64,000 nt of DNA from Pleurocapsa sp. PCC 7319 (GCF_000332195.1 NZ_KB235922.1:1946211-2010210); one strand, 5' to 3'; positions 28,219 to 38,476 are shown, counted from the stretch's first letter. Made by a program: numbers and translations. The notes: a model not told the origin generated them from the letters alone.

Positions 28219-28986
28219 ATGAATTTTAAAAATAGAATTTTCAGTACTTTTGTTATTAGTGTTTTATTCTGTTTATCAACAAAAACCACTCTTGTAAAGA
28301 GTGAAACTAATGATAATCTAAAAATCAATCAGGCTAAATTGTCTGAGGTTAATCAGAATTTTGCTTTTGCTCAAGCTATCACTCATCGAGTTCTAGGCTC
28401 CAGGATAGTCACTCAGTTTGCTCCCAAAAATAGTCAAGGTGAAAATATTGACTTAAATCAGCTAGCGTCTAGTTTAGGTTACGATCATTTTAATTGGGTG
28501 AGCTATGTGGAAAAAGACCCCTACGGCATTACTAATCAAGCAGGACAGCAATTATCTACACCTTACAACGATCCTCCCAGGGGTGGATATCACTACGATC
28601 CGGCAGATGATCTTCCCTTTTATTGGGATCTGGTTGATTGCGATCGCTGCAAGCAACGTCATCATTTTCAAAACCCTAATAATTTAGGACAATTTGAGCT
28701 AGTTTTTGTCGATGCTCCAGCAGATTACCGTCTTCAACCTGGAGAATCGATTGAATTTATTACCAATTTAGTTGGGGTCAAAAATTACGATGTACAGCAG
28801 CCAGAAGCTACATGGGATGTACTTCATACTTTTCGCTGGAAACTAACTAACATTCGACCTAACCATAGTCAAGTTTCCCTAATTTCTACCAATGTCGATC
28901 TTACTCAATTCTCACCCTTATTGCTCTCTACTATGAAGGATGATGGTGCATTATTACCCTCTTCAGCTCAAATATCGCAATTTTAA
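28219..28986 (+). CDS. Secreted protein of unknown function
   Basis: A 255-aa protein with a signal peptide (IFSTFVISVLFCLSTKTTL, about 6-24, then VKS). The mature part has no family I recognise. It contains YHYDPADDLPFYWDL near residue 123, a Cys pair in DCDRC (about 140-144), and a beta-rich C-terminal half that includes L-Q-P-G-E-S-I-E-F near 175. It begins the exopolysaccharide cluster and is followed after 27 bp by the hexapeptide acyltransferase gene on the same strand, so the two are probably co-transcribed. Confidence 0.6.
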   Translation: MNFKNRIFSTFVISVLFCLSTKTTLVKSETNDNLKINQAKLSEVNQNFAFAQAITHRVLGSRIVTQFAPKNSQGENIDLNQLASSLGYDHFNWVSYVEKDPYGITNQAGQQLSTPYNDPPRGGYHYDPADDLPFYWDLVDCDRCKQRHHFQNPNNLGQFELVFVDAPADYRLQPGESIEFITNLVGVKNYDVQQPEATWDVLHTFRWKLTNIRPNHSQVSLISTNVDLTQFSPLLLSTMKDDGALLPSSAQISQF

Positions 28987-29013
28987 TAAATATAAATATA
29001 TTATTAGCTTATT

Positions 29014-29595
29014 ATGATCGTTAAACTAGAAATAACCACAAGCTACGATGAAGCAGATCTTGTTAGCTTAGGACTTTGGCAACAAATCAAAGAAGACTGG
29101 ATTGCTCACGGACGTGATTGGACTAAGCCAGGTTTTCAAGCTGTCGCCATTCATCGTTTCGGAGTATGGAGAATGATGATTAAACCTAAACTGCTGCGAG
29201 CCCTATTTAGTATGCTCTATCGGGCTTTATATCGCAGAGTTCGCAATGTCTATGGAATTGAATTGCCATATACAGTCAAGCTTGGTCGCCGTGTGATCTT
29301 TGAACATCAGAGTGGCATTGTTATTCATGGTAACTGTTCGATTGGCGACGATAGTATTATCCGTCAAGGAGTAACTTTAGGAAATCGTCACCTAGATCGT
29401 TCAGATGATGCACCACAATTGGGTACGAAAATCAATATCGGTGCGGGAGCAAAAATTTTTGGCAATGTCACGATTGGTAATGGTGCTAATGTTGGTGCTA
29501 ATGCTGTAGTTTTATGTGACGTGCCAGCAGGAGCAACGGCAGTTGGTGTACCTGCTAGAGTTATTAGCAGTAAAAATCCTGAAAATAATCTCTGA
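29014..29595 (+). CDS. Serine acetyltransferase-like hexapeptide-repeat acyltransferase
   Basis: A 193-aa left-handed beta-helix protein. An alpha-helical N-terminus (about 1-85) is followed by hexapeptide repeats (I-V-I-H-G-N, SIGDDSIIRQGVTLGN, INIGAGAKIFGNVTIGNGANVGANAVV) and a V-P-A-G-A-T-A-V-G-V-P-A-R-V end, as in CysE/EpsC-type enzymes. A true CysE has a longer N-terminal domain. The setting among polysaccharide genes suggests acetylation of a sugar or lipid-linked intermediate. Confidence 0.85.
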   Translation: MIVKLEITTSYDEADLVSLGLWQQIKEDWIAHGRDWTKPGFQAVAIHRFGVWRMMIKPKLLRALFSMLYRALYRRVRNVYGIELPYTVKLGRRVIFEHQSGIVIHGNCSIGDDSIIRQGVTLGNRHLDRSDDAPQLGTKINIGAGAKIFGNVTIGNGANVGANAVVLCDVPAGATAVGVPARVISSKNPENNL

Positions 29596-29657
29596 ATTAG
29601 CCCCAAAATATTTGCATCATACTTGTTATTAAAGAAAACTTGGTTTTCCTCAGGATC

Positions 29658-29692
29658 GCGATTGTGCTCCACGCACCAGCGAAGCTGATCGC
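29658..29692 (+). repeat. HIP1-type interspersed repeat (copy E, divergent)
   Basis: GCGATTGTGCTCCACGCACC followed by AGCGAAGCTGATCGC. It aligns over its full 35 bp with the copy at 48834-48868 with roughly ten differences. It lies between the acyltransferase and the next glycosyltransferase gene. Confidence 0.5.
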
Positions 29693-29828
29693 TGATAATA
29701 ATTTTGCTCTCTACTGATTGTAAATGTGATTGTAAATGATTGGTTTGATATGATTTCAGGGCAACATAAATGTATAGCTTTTATAATCTTCCATTTTGTA
29801 TAGGGTAATTAACTAGAACAACAATTTT

Positions 29829-30854
29829 ATGAAAGCAAAGCTGGAATTGGAAAGTGAGCCAAAAATCATTAAACAGCTGGGATTAGTTGTCATTGGACGA
29901 AACGAAGGAGAATTACTTCGCCAATGTCTGCGTTCCGTTGTGGGAAAAGTAGCCAATATTGTTTATGTTGATTCTGGTTCGACAGACAACAGTGTAAAGA
30001 CAGCTCAGTCTTTAGGAATAGATGTAGTTGAGCTTGATATGTCCCAACCTTTTACAGCAGCTCGTGCTAGGAATATCGGATTTTCTACTCTAATGCAAAA
30101 AGAGCCACAGCTCGAACTAGTTCAGTTTGTAGATGGAGATTGCGAAGTAGTAGCCAAATGGTTAGTAACTGCCCAAGCAAAATTTGCCGCACAATCAAAC
30201 CTTGCTGTTGTCTGTGGTCGTCGTCGGGAGAGGTTTCCGGAAAAATCTATTTATAATTTATTATGCGACATTGAATGGAATACTCCTACAGGAGAAGTTA
30301 AAGCCTGTGGTGGTGATTCCATGATTCGCGTAACAGCTTTTCAACAAGTACAAGGCTTTAATCCTACCTTGATAGCTGGAGAAGAACCAGAATTATGTGT
30401 GCGATTGCGTCAACAAGGATGGAAAATCCTGCGCATAGATGCAGAGATGACTTTACATGATGCAAACATAACTAAGTTTAGACAATGGTGGCAAAGATCT
30501 GTAAGAGCTGGCTATGCCTACGCTGAAGGTTCTTGGTTATATGGTAGCAGTCCAGAACGACACTGGATTAAAGAAAGCAAAAGTATCTGGTTTTGGGGGT
30601 TAATCTTACCTATATTGACCTTGGGAACAATCTTACCCAGCAAAGGTTGGAGTTTTTTGCTGCTATTTGGCTATTTACTAATGACATACAAAATTTATTG
30701 CTCGCTGAAACAACGAAAATATAATCTAAAGGATTCTATTGCATACGCTACTTTTTGTGTAATAAGTAAATTTCCTCAAGTGCAAGGTCAGATTAAGTAT
30801 CATCTCTATAGAAGACTAGGGCGAAAAATCAATCTGATCGAATATAAAAGTTAA
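29829..30854 (+). CDS. Glycosyltransferase family 2
   Basis: A 341-aa GT-A fold enzyme: LVVIGRNEGELLRQCL at the start, YVDSGSTDNSV (about 50-60), and a metal-binding D-G-D (FVDGDCE, about 99-105). W-N-T-P-T-G-E-V-K-A-C-G-G-D-S-M-I-R and GEEPELCVRLRQQGW follow. One or two C-terminal hydrophobic segments (about 255-290) anchor it to the membrane. It probably adds a sugar to a lipid-linked repeat unit. Acceptor and donor cannot be read from sequence. Confidence 0.9.
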   Translation: MKAKLELESEPKIIKQLGLVVIGRNEGELLRQCLRSVVGKVANIVYVDSGSTDNSVKTAQSLGIDVVELDMSQPFTAARARNIGFSTLMQKEPQLELVQFVDGDCEVVAKWLVTAQAKFAAQSNLAVVCGRRRERFPEKSIYNLLCDIEWNTPTGEVKACGGDSMIRVTAFQQVQGFNPTLIAGEEPELCVRLRQQGWKILRIDAEMTLHDANITKFRQWWQRSVRAGYAYAEGSWLYGSSPERHWIKESKSIWFWGLILPILTLGTILPSKGWSFLLLFGYLLMTYKIYCSLKQRKYNLKDSIAYATFCVISKFPQVQGQIKYHLYRRLGRKINLIEYKS

Positions 30855-31175
30855 GTCATTTTTAAAGAAATACGCTCAAGAGGTAAATTTAAACAACTGA
30901 ATCGCTCAAATGACTGCTAATCTTGAGTTTCACACAATTTCTAATTGCTCTTGACTTTTTTCTAATTTCCTTAACTTGTGACTAATGTTAGGAAACAGGT
31001 TAGCGATCGCTCTAGCTTGACCCGTACAAGGTTCAAATACTAGGTAGTCCTAAAAAGGAAAGGATGAACACACAGGTAAAGAAGCATTGTAATTGGGAAA
31101 ACTCCCTATCCTTGGTTCAAGTTTTTTTGACAATTTCTTGATGACATTGAATCTTTTTCACACGTCTCAATAAGA
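30855..31175. other. Gene-free convergent region
   Basis: 321 bp between convergent glycosyltransferase genes. It contains one HIP1 octamer (about 31003-31010) and mixed AT-rich sequence. I see no coding frame, hairpin with T-tract, or repeat copy. Confidence 0.5.
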
Positions 31176-32189
31176 TTACGAGGTTTTAGGAGGATTAAAT
31201 TTACCTCCTCTGATGAAAAAACTATTGCGAAGAAAGTCAATTAATAACTTCGGTGGATCTTCATATGGCTTTCTTTGAATTACTCGACGTAACTGCCACA
31301 ATACATAACTAGAAGCCCAAGTGTGATCGGCCAGAGCAGTATATAGCCAACCATAGTTTTTGAGAAAATATCGCCGCCTTGAATCAAACAAATACTGTGG
31401 CAAACGTTTAGAAGGACATTTTGTATTATTGAGACCTGAACTTTGTCCAACCAAATGAACAACTCGACTTTGAGGTACATACCAACAGCTCCAGCCAGCT
31501 CTCTTTGCTTGTAAGCAAAAGTCCATTTCTTCAGAGTACATGAAATAACCTTCATCCATTAAGCCTATCTGCTCAAACACTTCACGACGGATAATCATGC
31601 TAGCTCCCGCAACCCAATTAGTTTGACATTTATCTTTGGGTACTGGCGGTGCAACTACCCATTTTGACAGTAACTTAGTAACTATGCCGAGATGCAAACC
31701 AGAATCCAGCTCACTTAGCAAGCTAGGAAAACGAAAAGCTGACCTCTGGGGCGTACCATCAGGATCTTCTAAACGACTGCCAGCAATTCCCACCTGTGGA
31801 TGTCGATTCATAAAGTCTACTAATATATCGATCGCATTAGGGCGAACGATCGTGTCTGGATTGAGCAATAAAAAGTATGAGGGAGGATTATTTGACTTTA
31901 ATACTGAACGGATCGCAGCATTATTACCAAAGGCGAAGCCACCGTTATGTTGTAGCGGCATTACTGATGCCCAGTTGTTCCATCCCTCAGTTTCAATCGC
32001 AGCTTGAATTCTGGCAACTGAGACGTCTCCAGAAGCATTGTCGGTAACGACGACACTTGTACCTGCTAGCGATCGCACTTCATCTACTAGGGAGCGCAAG
32101 CAATCGATAGTTAGCTCAGGTGTCCGATAGTTAACAATAACAATTATTAAAGAGTTGGCATCATTCTGCTTCATTGTATAAGACATCAA
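31176..32189 (-). CDS. Glycosyltransferase family 2 (rhamnosyltransferase-like)
   Basis: A 337-aa enzyme with IVIVNYRTPELTIDCLRSL, VVTDNASGD (about 46-54), NGGFAFGNNAAIR (about 82-94), the metal site N-P-D-T (LLLNPDTIVRPNA), and the acceptor-side block GASMIIRREVFEQIGLMDEGYFMYSEEMDFCLQA. This combination is typical of WbbL/RfbF-like rhamnosyltransferases and related GT2 enzymes. It is the most 3' gene of a minus-strand run (37882 down to 31176) that builds polysaccharide. Confidence 0.9.
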   Translation of the reverse strand: MMSYTMKQNDANSLIIVIVNYRTPELTIDCLRSLVDEVRSLAGTSVVVTDNASGDVSVARIQAAIETEGWNNWASVMPLQHNGGFAFGNNAAIRSVLKSNNPPSYFLLLNPDTIVRPNAIDILVDFMNRHPQVGIAGSRLEDPDGTPQRSAFRFPSLLSELDSGLHLGIVTKLLSKWVVAPPVPKDKCQTNWVAGASMIIRREVFEQIGLMDEGYFMYSEEMDFCLQAKRAGWSCWYVPQSRVVHLVGQSSGLNNTKCPSKRLPQYLFDSRRRYFLKNYGWLYTALADHTWASSYVLWQLRRVIQRKPYEDPPKLLIDFLRNSFFIRGGKFNPPKTS

Positions 32190-32264
32190 GGTATTACCAT
32201 GTAAAATAAGTAAATTATTGAATCCTAATTATTTTTTAGAGACTAAAATTTTCACAATTCAAAA

Positions 32265-33500
32265 TTAAGGTAGGTGTTCTTTAATCAATTTACTTCGCTG
32301 ACGGAAAACTGTTTCATCATTAAATCTGTTCCCGTTTTTGCTAGCTTCCTTAATTAGTTGAGATAAGCGTAGTCGATCTTTTGACAAGCTAGCGATAAGT
32401 TCTCCCAATTGCCTCCAGTCTTTAGTAGGCACTAACATACCACCACCAAAGTCTTGAATAAGCTCTTCAGCATATTTACTTCGGTAGCCAATAATAGGTG
32501 TTCCACAAACTAGAGCTTCGATTAAACAGCGTGGAGATTCTGGAGTGACGTGAGAAAAGAGCATAAGATGAGATTCCTTTATTCTTTTAAGCAACTTATC
32601 CCGGTATTGTTCAAATCCAAGCAGCTCAATATAAGAATTGAGATTTAAATTGGCAATCATTACCTTCATTTGTGCTAACAAAATCCCTGAACCAATCCAA
32701 GTAGCGTGGAAGTCTGCTTCTAAATCCCTAGCTTTTCCTATTGCTCTAACCCAGTCCAGAGGAGCTTTCATTGGATCTATCCGTCCTACATAACAGATGC
32801 GGATTTTCTGACCGCTAGTAACAGACTGGATTTTTTCAGCAAGTTCTATATCGCTTATACAGTCGGATTCCTTGGTATGGATGTCGTGAATTAGATAGTT
32901 ATTTTGGCAAAAAGGACTATATGCAGAAAAACAATCATCTCCATGCCAAAGACCAAGAGAGCAATTTTGAATAATCCACTTGTGGTATCTAGCCATTAAA
33001 GCCGCCATGACCCCAGTCTTAATTCGTGTTTGTAGTTTTGCCCTCCTGGTTAGGTTCAGTATGACTTCATGTTCGACACGATCGGTATGGATGGCATAGG
33101 CTCGGCACTGTTTATGAGCTTCCAGCGCTGCAACCGCTGCCCAGTCACCAAACAAGCCCCCAATTGCAAATTGAAGATAGCGACAACGAGAAATTAACTC
33201 TGCTAGAGAAGCACGCACTGAAATGTAGCAGGAAATAAATTTTAATGGTGAGTAAGCCCAAGGCAATGGAAGCAGTTCAAATCGATTAGGAGTAGCTAGT
33301 GAAGATGTATTTCGCCAAGTCGTCGTTGCATCTTGTGCCGCTAATGACTCAGGAATGACTGGTGCAGCTACAATAACTGACTCGAAATTATTGGCCCATT
33401 GCTCTAAGCCATTACAAGCTTGGGATTCAAAAAATAGTTTATTTCCTTGGACTCGAAAAGGCACAGGCAAAACGAGTAACATATCTTTGTGTTTCATCAA
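32265..33500 (-). CDS. Glycosyltransferase, GT4-like (GT-B fold)
   Basis: A 411-aa protein. The C-terminal half has the GT4 pattern: RICYVGRIDPMKAPLDWVRA (about 233-252), the ESPRCLIEALVCGTPIIGY donor-site helix with its Glu residues (about 338-356), and GGMLVPTKDWRQL. The N-terminal half is divergent. It would transfer an activated sugar with retention of configuration. It lies 75 bp upstream of the GT2 gene within the minus-strand polysaccharide run. Confidence 0.85.
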   Translation of the reverse strand: MMKHKDMLLVLPVPFRVQGNKLFFESQACNGLEQWANNFESVIVAAPVIPESLAAQDATTTWRNTSSLATPNRFELLPLPWAYSPLKFISCYISVRASLAELISRCRYLQFAIGGLFGDWAAVAALEAHKQCRAYAIHTDRVEHEVILNLTRRAKLQTRIKTGVMAALMARYHKWIIQNCSLGLWHGDDCFSAYSPFCQNNYLIHDIHTKESDCISDIELAEKIQSVTSGQKIRICYVGRIDPMKAPLDWVRAIGKARDLEADFHATWIGSGILLAQMKVMIANLNLNSYIELLGFEQYRDKLLKRIKESHLMLFSHVTPESPRCLIEALVCGTPIIGYRSKYAEELIQDFGGGMLVPTKDWRQLGELIASLSKDRLRLSQLIKEASKNGNRFNDETVFRQRSKLIKEHLP

Positions 33501-33586
33501 TTCTTCATCTCACGGGAATTCAGGAAAGCTTGATAACTGGAGAGGTATATCTGTTTTAAGAACAATAAAACATCAATTCAGTATGA

Positions 33587-35002
33587 TTATGTTGAATCGG
33601 AATAACCCCTAATCAAAGTTGGAGAAAGACGATCAACTTCCCTTAAACTATTAAAGTTCTGCCTGCTTAACACTAATCCCGCTATTCCTCCAGATGCGAG
33701 GGTAAAGACTGGATTAAACTGATTATTTAATGTGCAGTCAAGCATATATAAAGTTGTAATCGTTGCTAGCATTGCTGCTGGTGCAACTTTAGGATTAAAC
33801 CAAGAACTGGCTGGATAACCCAACCAAAAGAAACTCAATGCAGGTAATAATGAGGAGCTAAATATGGCAATCAGACCTACACTACCATTGATTCCAAAAG
33901 CGAGAATCCACAAGCTATCTGTAATAGTAGTATCTTTTAATTCTCCTTGGTAGTTAAACTCAAAAACACGGTTACGATCCCATCCTCCCCAACCAAATAT
34001 CATTTTTTGGCGAGCCTTTTCTCCCAATACCTCTTCATTATCTAATCTAAACTCTAGTGACTGCGCTCTATTTGGTCCCACTATATTTCCAGCAATAGAG
34101 ACAACTCGATCCGATCGCTCTCCAGTTAAAGCCCCAGTTGCTCCCAAAAATATATAGGAGGATATCATCACTATCAAAACTAACAGAGGTATAGCTGTTC
34201 GGAACCACTTGGCAACAAACAAAATAACTACTCCCAATAAAAGATATAAATATGCACCAGTGGATTTGACTAACAAAAATGTAATCAGCAAAACTAGTAC
34301 ACACCAGGCTATATGAAAGACATAATTGAAGCCGCCAGTTTTCTTGATGATATTGGCTTGCCATAACCAAATACCAATTAACGTTGCAGCCATCATCCAC
34401 ATCCCCACACTCAAACCATGTTCCATAAAGACATTGGGTCTAAAGCCGCCATAACGAATTGATTGAGTAAACTCTTCAATACCGTGATAGCCATAAATTA
34501 TGTTGTGCAGTTGGGGGCTAATGGCAACTTCGAGCAGACACAAAGGAACATATATTAATCCACCAAGAAAAATACCAATTACTAATTGGCGCATTCCAGT
34601 AAGGTTATTGAGATATATTCGACCTAGAAAATAAGGTACTCCGTAGATAACTAAAGTTCCTAAAGATGCCGATAAACCGTCGTAAATACCTAGACCATTA
34701 GTAATTGATGAAGCAAAAGGACAAAGGCACCAAACTATCATTGGCAGATCTAACCAGCCAAATTTATACAGTCGAAGGCGTTGTCGATCGCATAGGCAAG
34801 TAGCTAACAAAACACTGTAGCAAGCAGCAGATAAAGTCGTATAGTCGGGAATTAAGGGTAGAGGAAATTCTACCAACTGTGGCAAAAATAGCGCTCCCCC
34901 AATAAAGCTGATAACCACCGCTTTTTGTGAGGAAAAACGATGAAATAGATAGATTACAAATGGTGTCCAGGCGATCGTAACAAGTTGTGCTTGAGGTGTC
35001 AT
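33587..35002 (-). CDS. O-antigen ligase/polymerase-like membrane protein (Wzy-like)
   Basis: A 471-aa protein with about ten to twelve membrane helices and a large periplasmic loop between about 195 and 370. Landmarks are YHGIEEFTQSIRYGGFRPNVFMEHGLSVG (about 170-200) and KSTGAYLYLLLG (about 245-256), a pattern seen in O-antigen polymerases and ligases: R-x-x-G-x-x-x-N-x-x-x followed by S-x-G. It most likely polymerises the repeat units flipped by the neighbouring transporter. Assignment is by topology and context plus these weak motifs. Confidence 0.75.
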   Translation of the reverse strand: MTPQAQLVTIAWTPFVIYLFHRFSSQKAVVISFIGGALFLPQLVEFPLPLIPDYTTLSAACYSVLLATCLCDRQRLRLYKFGWLDLPMIVWCLCPFASSITNGLGIYDGLSASLGTLVIYGVPYFLGRIYLNNLTGMRQLVIGIFLGGLIYVPLCLLEVAISPQLHNIIYGYHGIEEFTQSIRYGGFRPNVFMEHGLSVGMWMMAATLIGIWLWQANIIKKTGGFNYVFHIAWCVLVLLITFLLVKSTGAYLYLLLGVVILFVAKWFRTAIPLLVLIVMISSYIFLGATGALTGERSDRVVSIAGNIVGPNRAQSLEFRLDNEEVLGEKARQKMIFGWGGWDRNRVFEFNYQGELKDTTITDSLWILAFGINGSVGLIAIFSSSLLPALSFFWLGYPASSWFNPKVAPAAMLATITTLYMLDCTLNNQFNPVFTLASGGIAGLVLSRQNFNSLREVDRLSPTLIRGYSDST

Positions 35003-35068
35003 AGCTAGAGATCAAATTGGTGAGGTTTTCTGATGAATGTTGCTAGTTTTTAGCGTTGATTAAAGTTG

Positions 35069-36415
35069 TTATAAAATTCCGTCAATCGGTAATCCAAAGC
35101 CCAACCAATAACGTCCTGTTAAAAATAAAGTTAGTAACCCAATCAGTAATAGGGTTGCCTGAAGATCCTGTAAAATTACTGTCAGCTTTTCTCGCCAAAG
35201 ACCATAAGAAACCACTGCATAAAAAGGAAGATCGTTTAAAGCGATGACAATCAACGTTCCCAAAACCCCAATTTGAGAGAAAGCTAAAGGTAATCCGATT
35301 AACATATATGTGAATTTAACAATATGTCCAAAAGCCAAATAACTGGGATTGCCAATCACTAGTAATGCTCGATCAATGGTTACGGATAACATTACAGGCC
35401 AAAGTCCTAACGCCAATATGGGTAACATCCAAGCAGCTTGAATAAACCGCTCATCGTAGAGTTGAATAATTAGCAAATCTCCAAAGGTAACTAAGAGAGT
35501 CAAGAAGAGGGCTTGCCCAATGAGAATAAACTTTCGTTTTTTGATAATTTTGGCTCTCAGACTTTTACGTGGTAAATCTGCGTATTGAGCAATGACTGGA
35601 AAGATGACATTATTACTAACATTTTGAATCACTTGCTCTGGTAAACTGGCAAAGGTAAACGCTACGGAATAAACCCCCAGCATACTAAAGGAGAAAAGCT
35701 TCCCTAAAATCAGTCGATCTGCTTGTGAAGCTAAAAATGTCATGGCAGTGGACAAAAATATCCATCTACCAAAGGTAGCTATTTCGCTGATAATCTCTTT
35801 ATTCCAGGCAAAACGATTGGGTTTTCCTGAATTTAAGCGATGACTCCAGAATAATTGGCTCAAGGCTGACACAAAAGTGCCGCCTATTAAAGCCCAGATC
35901 GTCGGACTAAGCCAAGCCCAAACCAGCATAACTGTTAAAGAGATAATCTGCGTTCCCATCTCAAACAGGGTTAACTTGCCAATTTCCATATGGCGGCTAA
36001 AGCTAGCCAGACTGGTAGAAGTAAAGCCCCAAATAACAGAAGTAAAACCAACTAATGGAATCAGCCATAAAAGTCTTGGGTCTTCATAAAATTGAGCAAC
36101 TGGAAAAGCAATTAAAATACAACACAGCCAAATGCCGAAACCACGTATTACTTGTATTGTCCAAGCAGTATTCAGAAAAACAGGATCGTCTCCACGCTGA
36201 TGGCGAACAATACTGGGTTCAATGCCGATATCTGAAAACAATTCTAGGCCAGTGATAAATACATGAACTAAAGCCATCAGCCCAAAAAGCTCAGGTACTA
36301 ACAGACGAGTTAAAATCAGATTACCGCCCAATCGTATACTTTGACTTGCTCCATGACCAACAATGGTCCAAATCGTTCCGTGAATAGCTTTCTTTTTGAG
36401 AGTACCTGATGACAT
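35069..36415 (-). CDS. Polysaccharide flippase (Wzx / MATE-like, MOP superfamily)
   Basis: A 448-aa protein with 12-14 helices. It starts like lipopolysaccharide flippases (KKKAIHGTIWTIVGHGASQSIRLGGNLILTRLLVPELFGLMAL) and contains DIGIEPSIVRHQ and the MTFLASQADRLILGKLFS segment typical of Wzx-type exporters. It would flip lipid-linked repeat units across the inner membrane for the O-antigen polymerase-like protein encoded 66 bp downstream. Confidence 0.92.
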   Translation of the reverse strand: MSSGTLKKKAIHGTIWTIVGHGASQSIRLGGNLILTRLLVPELFGLMALVHVFITGLELFSDIGIEPSIVRHQRGDDPVFLNTAWTIQVIRGFGIWLCCILIAFPVAQFYEDPRLLWLIPLVGFTSVIWGFTSTSLASFSRHMEIGKLTLFEMGTQIISLTVMLVWAWLSPTIWALIGGTFVSALSQLFWSHRLNSGKPNRFAWNKEIISEIATFGRWIFLSTAMTFLASQADRLILGKLFSFSMLGVYSVAFTFASLPEQVIQNVSNNVIFPVIAQYADLPRKSLRAKIIKKRKFILIGQALFLTLLVTFGDLLIIQLYDERFIQAAWMLPILALGLWPVMLSVTIDRALLVIGNPSYLAFGHIVKFTYMLIGLPLAFSQIGVLGTLIVIALNDLPFYAVVSYGLWREKLTVILQDLQATLLLIGLLTLFLTGRYWLGFGLPIDGIL

Positions 36416-36607
36416 AAATATTTGGTCGAAAAAAATTGAATGTTTATGATAGGTGAGCGAAATTTACGGTAGCCAAAATTTTAATTGTCGTTACTCGTTA
36501 CTTTTTACTCGTTACTCAAAGCGTCTCTATTATTTAACTCCCACACCTTTTTTCGTTCACCCGTTTATGATCTGCTCAGTTTGCGATTATTAACTGTCAG
36601 TTACAAA

Positions 36608-37882
36608 TTACTGAATAGTGCTGGGGTGAACTTCTTTGAGTAACCTATTGTCTAGATTTACTATTTGTGAACTAGTCTTACTTTTCGATTCTCTAAACAG
36701 AGCAATTAATTTTTTAGCTTCCACAGAAATATTGTGCTGCTGGATAATTTTCTCTCGTCCCTGCTGACTCATATGCTCTAGCTCATTGACTGGCAGGCGT
36801 AAAACAGTTCTCATCGTCGAGGCTAAATCTTCTACAGAACCTGCTGATACTAACCATCCACAACTTTCGTGTTCGATTAATTCGGGAATGCCGGCTATAT
36901 AAGTACCAATAACTGGACGACCTAAAGCCAAGGCTTCCATCATGACTACTGGTAATCCCTCGGCAAAACTAGCTAAGACCATTGCTCGTGAATTGAGAAT
37001 ATATTGGCTAACTTGAGAATTAGTAACCCAGCCAGTGATTTCAACCTGATTTTCTAATTCAAGCTCCGCTATGGCATGTTCAACTTGAGGTCGAAAGTCT
37101 CCATCTCCTACGAAAGTTAGCTTAAACTCCAGTCCTTCCCGAGCTAGTTGACTAGCTGCTTCTAATAAAATCAACTGACCTTTCTGCTCATTTAATCTCC
37201 CCACACAAACTAACTGGGAATTATCTGGTATGGGAGTGAGCTGGTGTTTTAAAAACAGTTCATCTAAACCACAATGAACCACATGAATTTTTGACCAGTA
37301 GGCGCGATCGCACCAACGGTAAAGCTGACTTTTACAATATGAACTAATTGCGGCGACGAAAGTTGCCCGTTTAATTTTTTCTGCAAGAGATAAAATAATT
37401 GCCCGATCAATCTCTTCCGGTCCATGAACGGTAAAACTATAGGTAGGACCCCCTAATTCATGACATAGCATCGCTACTGTCGTGGGATTAAAAGCAAAGT
37501 GAGCATGAATATGAGATATGGCTGAAGCTTTGACCCAACCCAATAAAACACAGGCTTCTGCTAGATAAGCCAGGTGAATTAATAAACCTCGATCTTGCCC
37601 CCAACCAATCTTCATCGTTAACCACAAAGTAGCCAGAAAACGTATGGGTCTAGTAATGGCAACTAGAATTAAATTAACTAATAAGTTAATTACACCAGCT
37701 TCTAAAATAAATCTAGTTTTCTCCAGTTCACGTTTATCCGCTTCATCAACTAATTCGGCAGCACAAGAACGAATTGCATATCGAACTACTTGAATTCCTT
37801 CTGCTTCTAATGCGGCAATCTCTCGCCTGATAAAACTATGACTTACCTTAGGGTATTGACTAATTAAATAAGCAATTTTCAT
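36608..37882 (-). CDS. Glycosyltransferase family 4 (exopolysaccharide type)
   Basis: A 424-aa GT-B enzyme starting MKIAYLISQYPKVSHSFIRREI. It has H-I-H-A-H-F-A (about 127-133), SFTVHGPEEI (about 150-159), LVCVGRLNEQKGQLILLEA (about 223-241), and the donor-site block SFAEGLPVVMMEALALGRPVIGT (about 311-333). This matches the exopolysaccharide/colanic-acid GT4 branch. It is the first gene of the minus-strand run and is divergent from the PqqD-tailed glycosyltransferase across 594 bp. Confidence 0.92.
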   Translation of the reverse strand: MKIAYLISQYPKVSHSFIRREIAALEAEGIQVVRYAIRSCAAELVDEADKRELEKTRFILEAGVINLLVNLILVAITRPIRFLATLWLTMKIGWGQDRGLLIHLAYLAEACVLLGWVKASAISHIHAHFAFNPTTVAMLCHELGGPTYSFTVHGPEEIDRAIILSLAEKIKRATFVAAISSYCKSQLYRWCDRAYWSKIHVVHCGLDELFLKHQLTPIPDNSQLVCVGRLNEQKGQLILLEAASQLAREGLEFKLTFVGDGDFRPQVEHAIAELELENQVEITGWVTNSQVSQYILNSRAMVLASFAEGLPVVMMEALALGRPVIGTYIAGIPELIEHESCGWLVSAGSVEDLASTMRTVLRLPVNELEHMSQQGREKIIQQHNISVEAKKLIALFRESKSKTSSQIVNLDNRLLKEVHPSTIQ

Positions 37883-38476
37883 AATATTTTTCTTGATTAT
37901 TATTCAAATTCATCGTGTCGTTCGCATGGTTTTCAAACACTACAAAATTAATTGATCATGTGAATTATAGGCTGTACTCTTATTTCAAAAGCAAGCCAAT
38001 TAAAAAAGTTCTTGATCGATTTAAATACACTTTTTTTTATTGTAAAAAATAAATATCTTTCATAAAAGTAAGCTTTGTATTTCAAATTTTATTCTTCAAG
38101 AAAGAGAATAAATACTATAGAAGAACAAAAAGACAAACCACTTTATAAAAGTACTTTTTTTGGTCTCAAATTAAATATTTTTTATAAAAAATAGAGACAT
38201 ATTATTTATTATCTAACTTAGTTATAACACTTAAAAATACAACAACCAGAATGTAAATATAAATATTTCATCAATCTAAGAATAAATAATTTAAAGATAT
38301 TATTAAGGGCAAATATCAGATATTGACGTGGTTATACTTAAGCTTTAGAGTACGATTATAAGCAAAAGTACTATGTTTATTTGTTATTACTTATTCGATT
38401 TATATTCAACGAGAATAACTTATTGGATATAAATTAAGTTTTCTTCAATTAGCAAGATAGTGAACCAAGGACCAAA
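37883..38476. promoter_or_regulatory. Long AT-rich divergent intergenic region
   Basis: 594 bp between divergent exopolysaccharide genes, with very high AT content and long A/T runs around 38030-38240. No frame of useful length exists. The region must hold the promoters of both directions; the composition suggests an intrinsically curved, nucleoid-protein-bound control region, which is inference. The + strand gene has an AAGGA ribosome-binding site just before its start. Confidence 0.45.
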
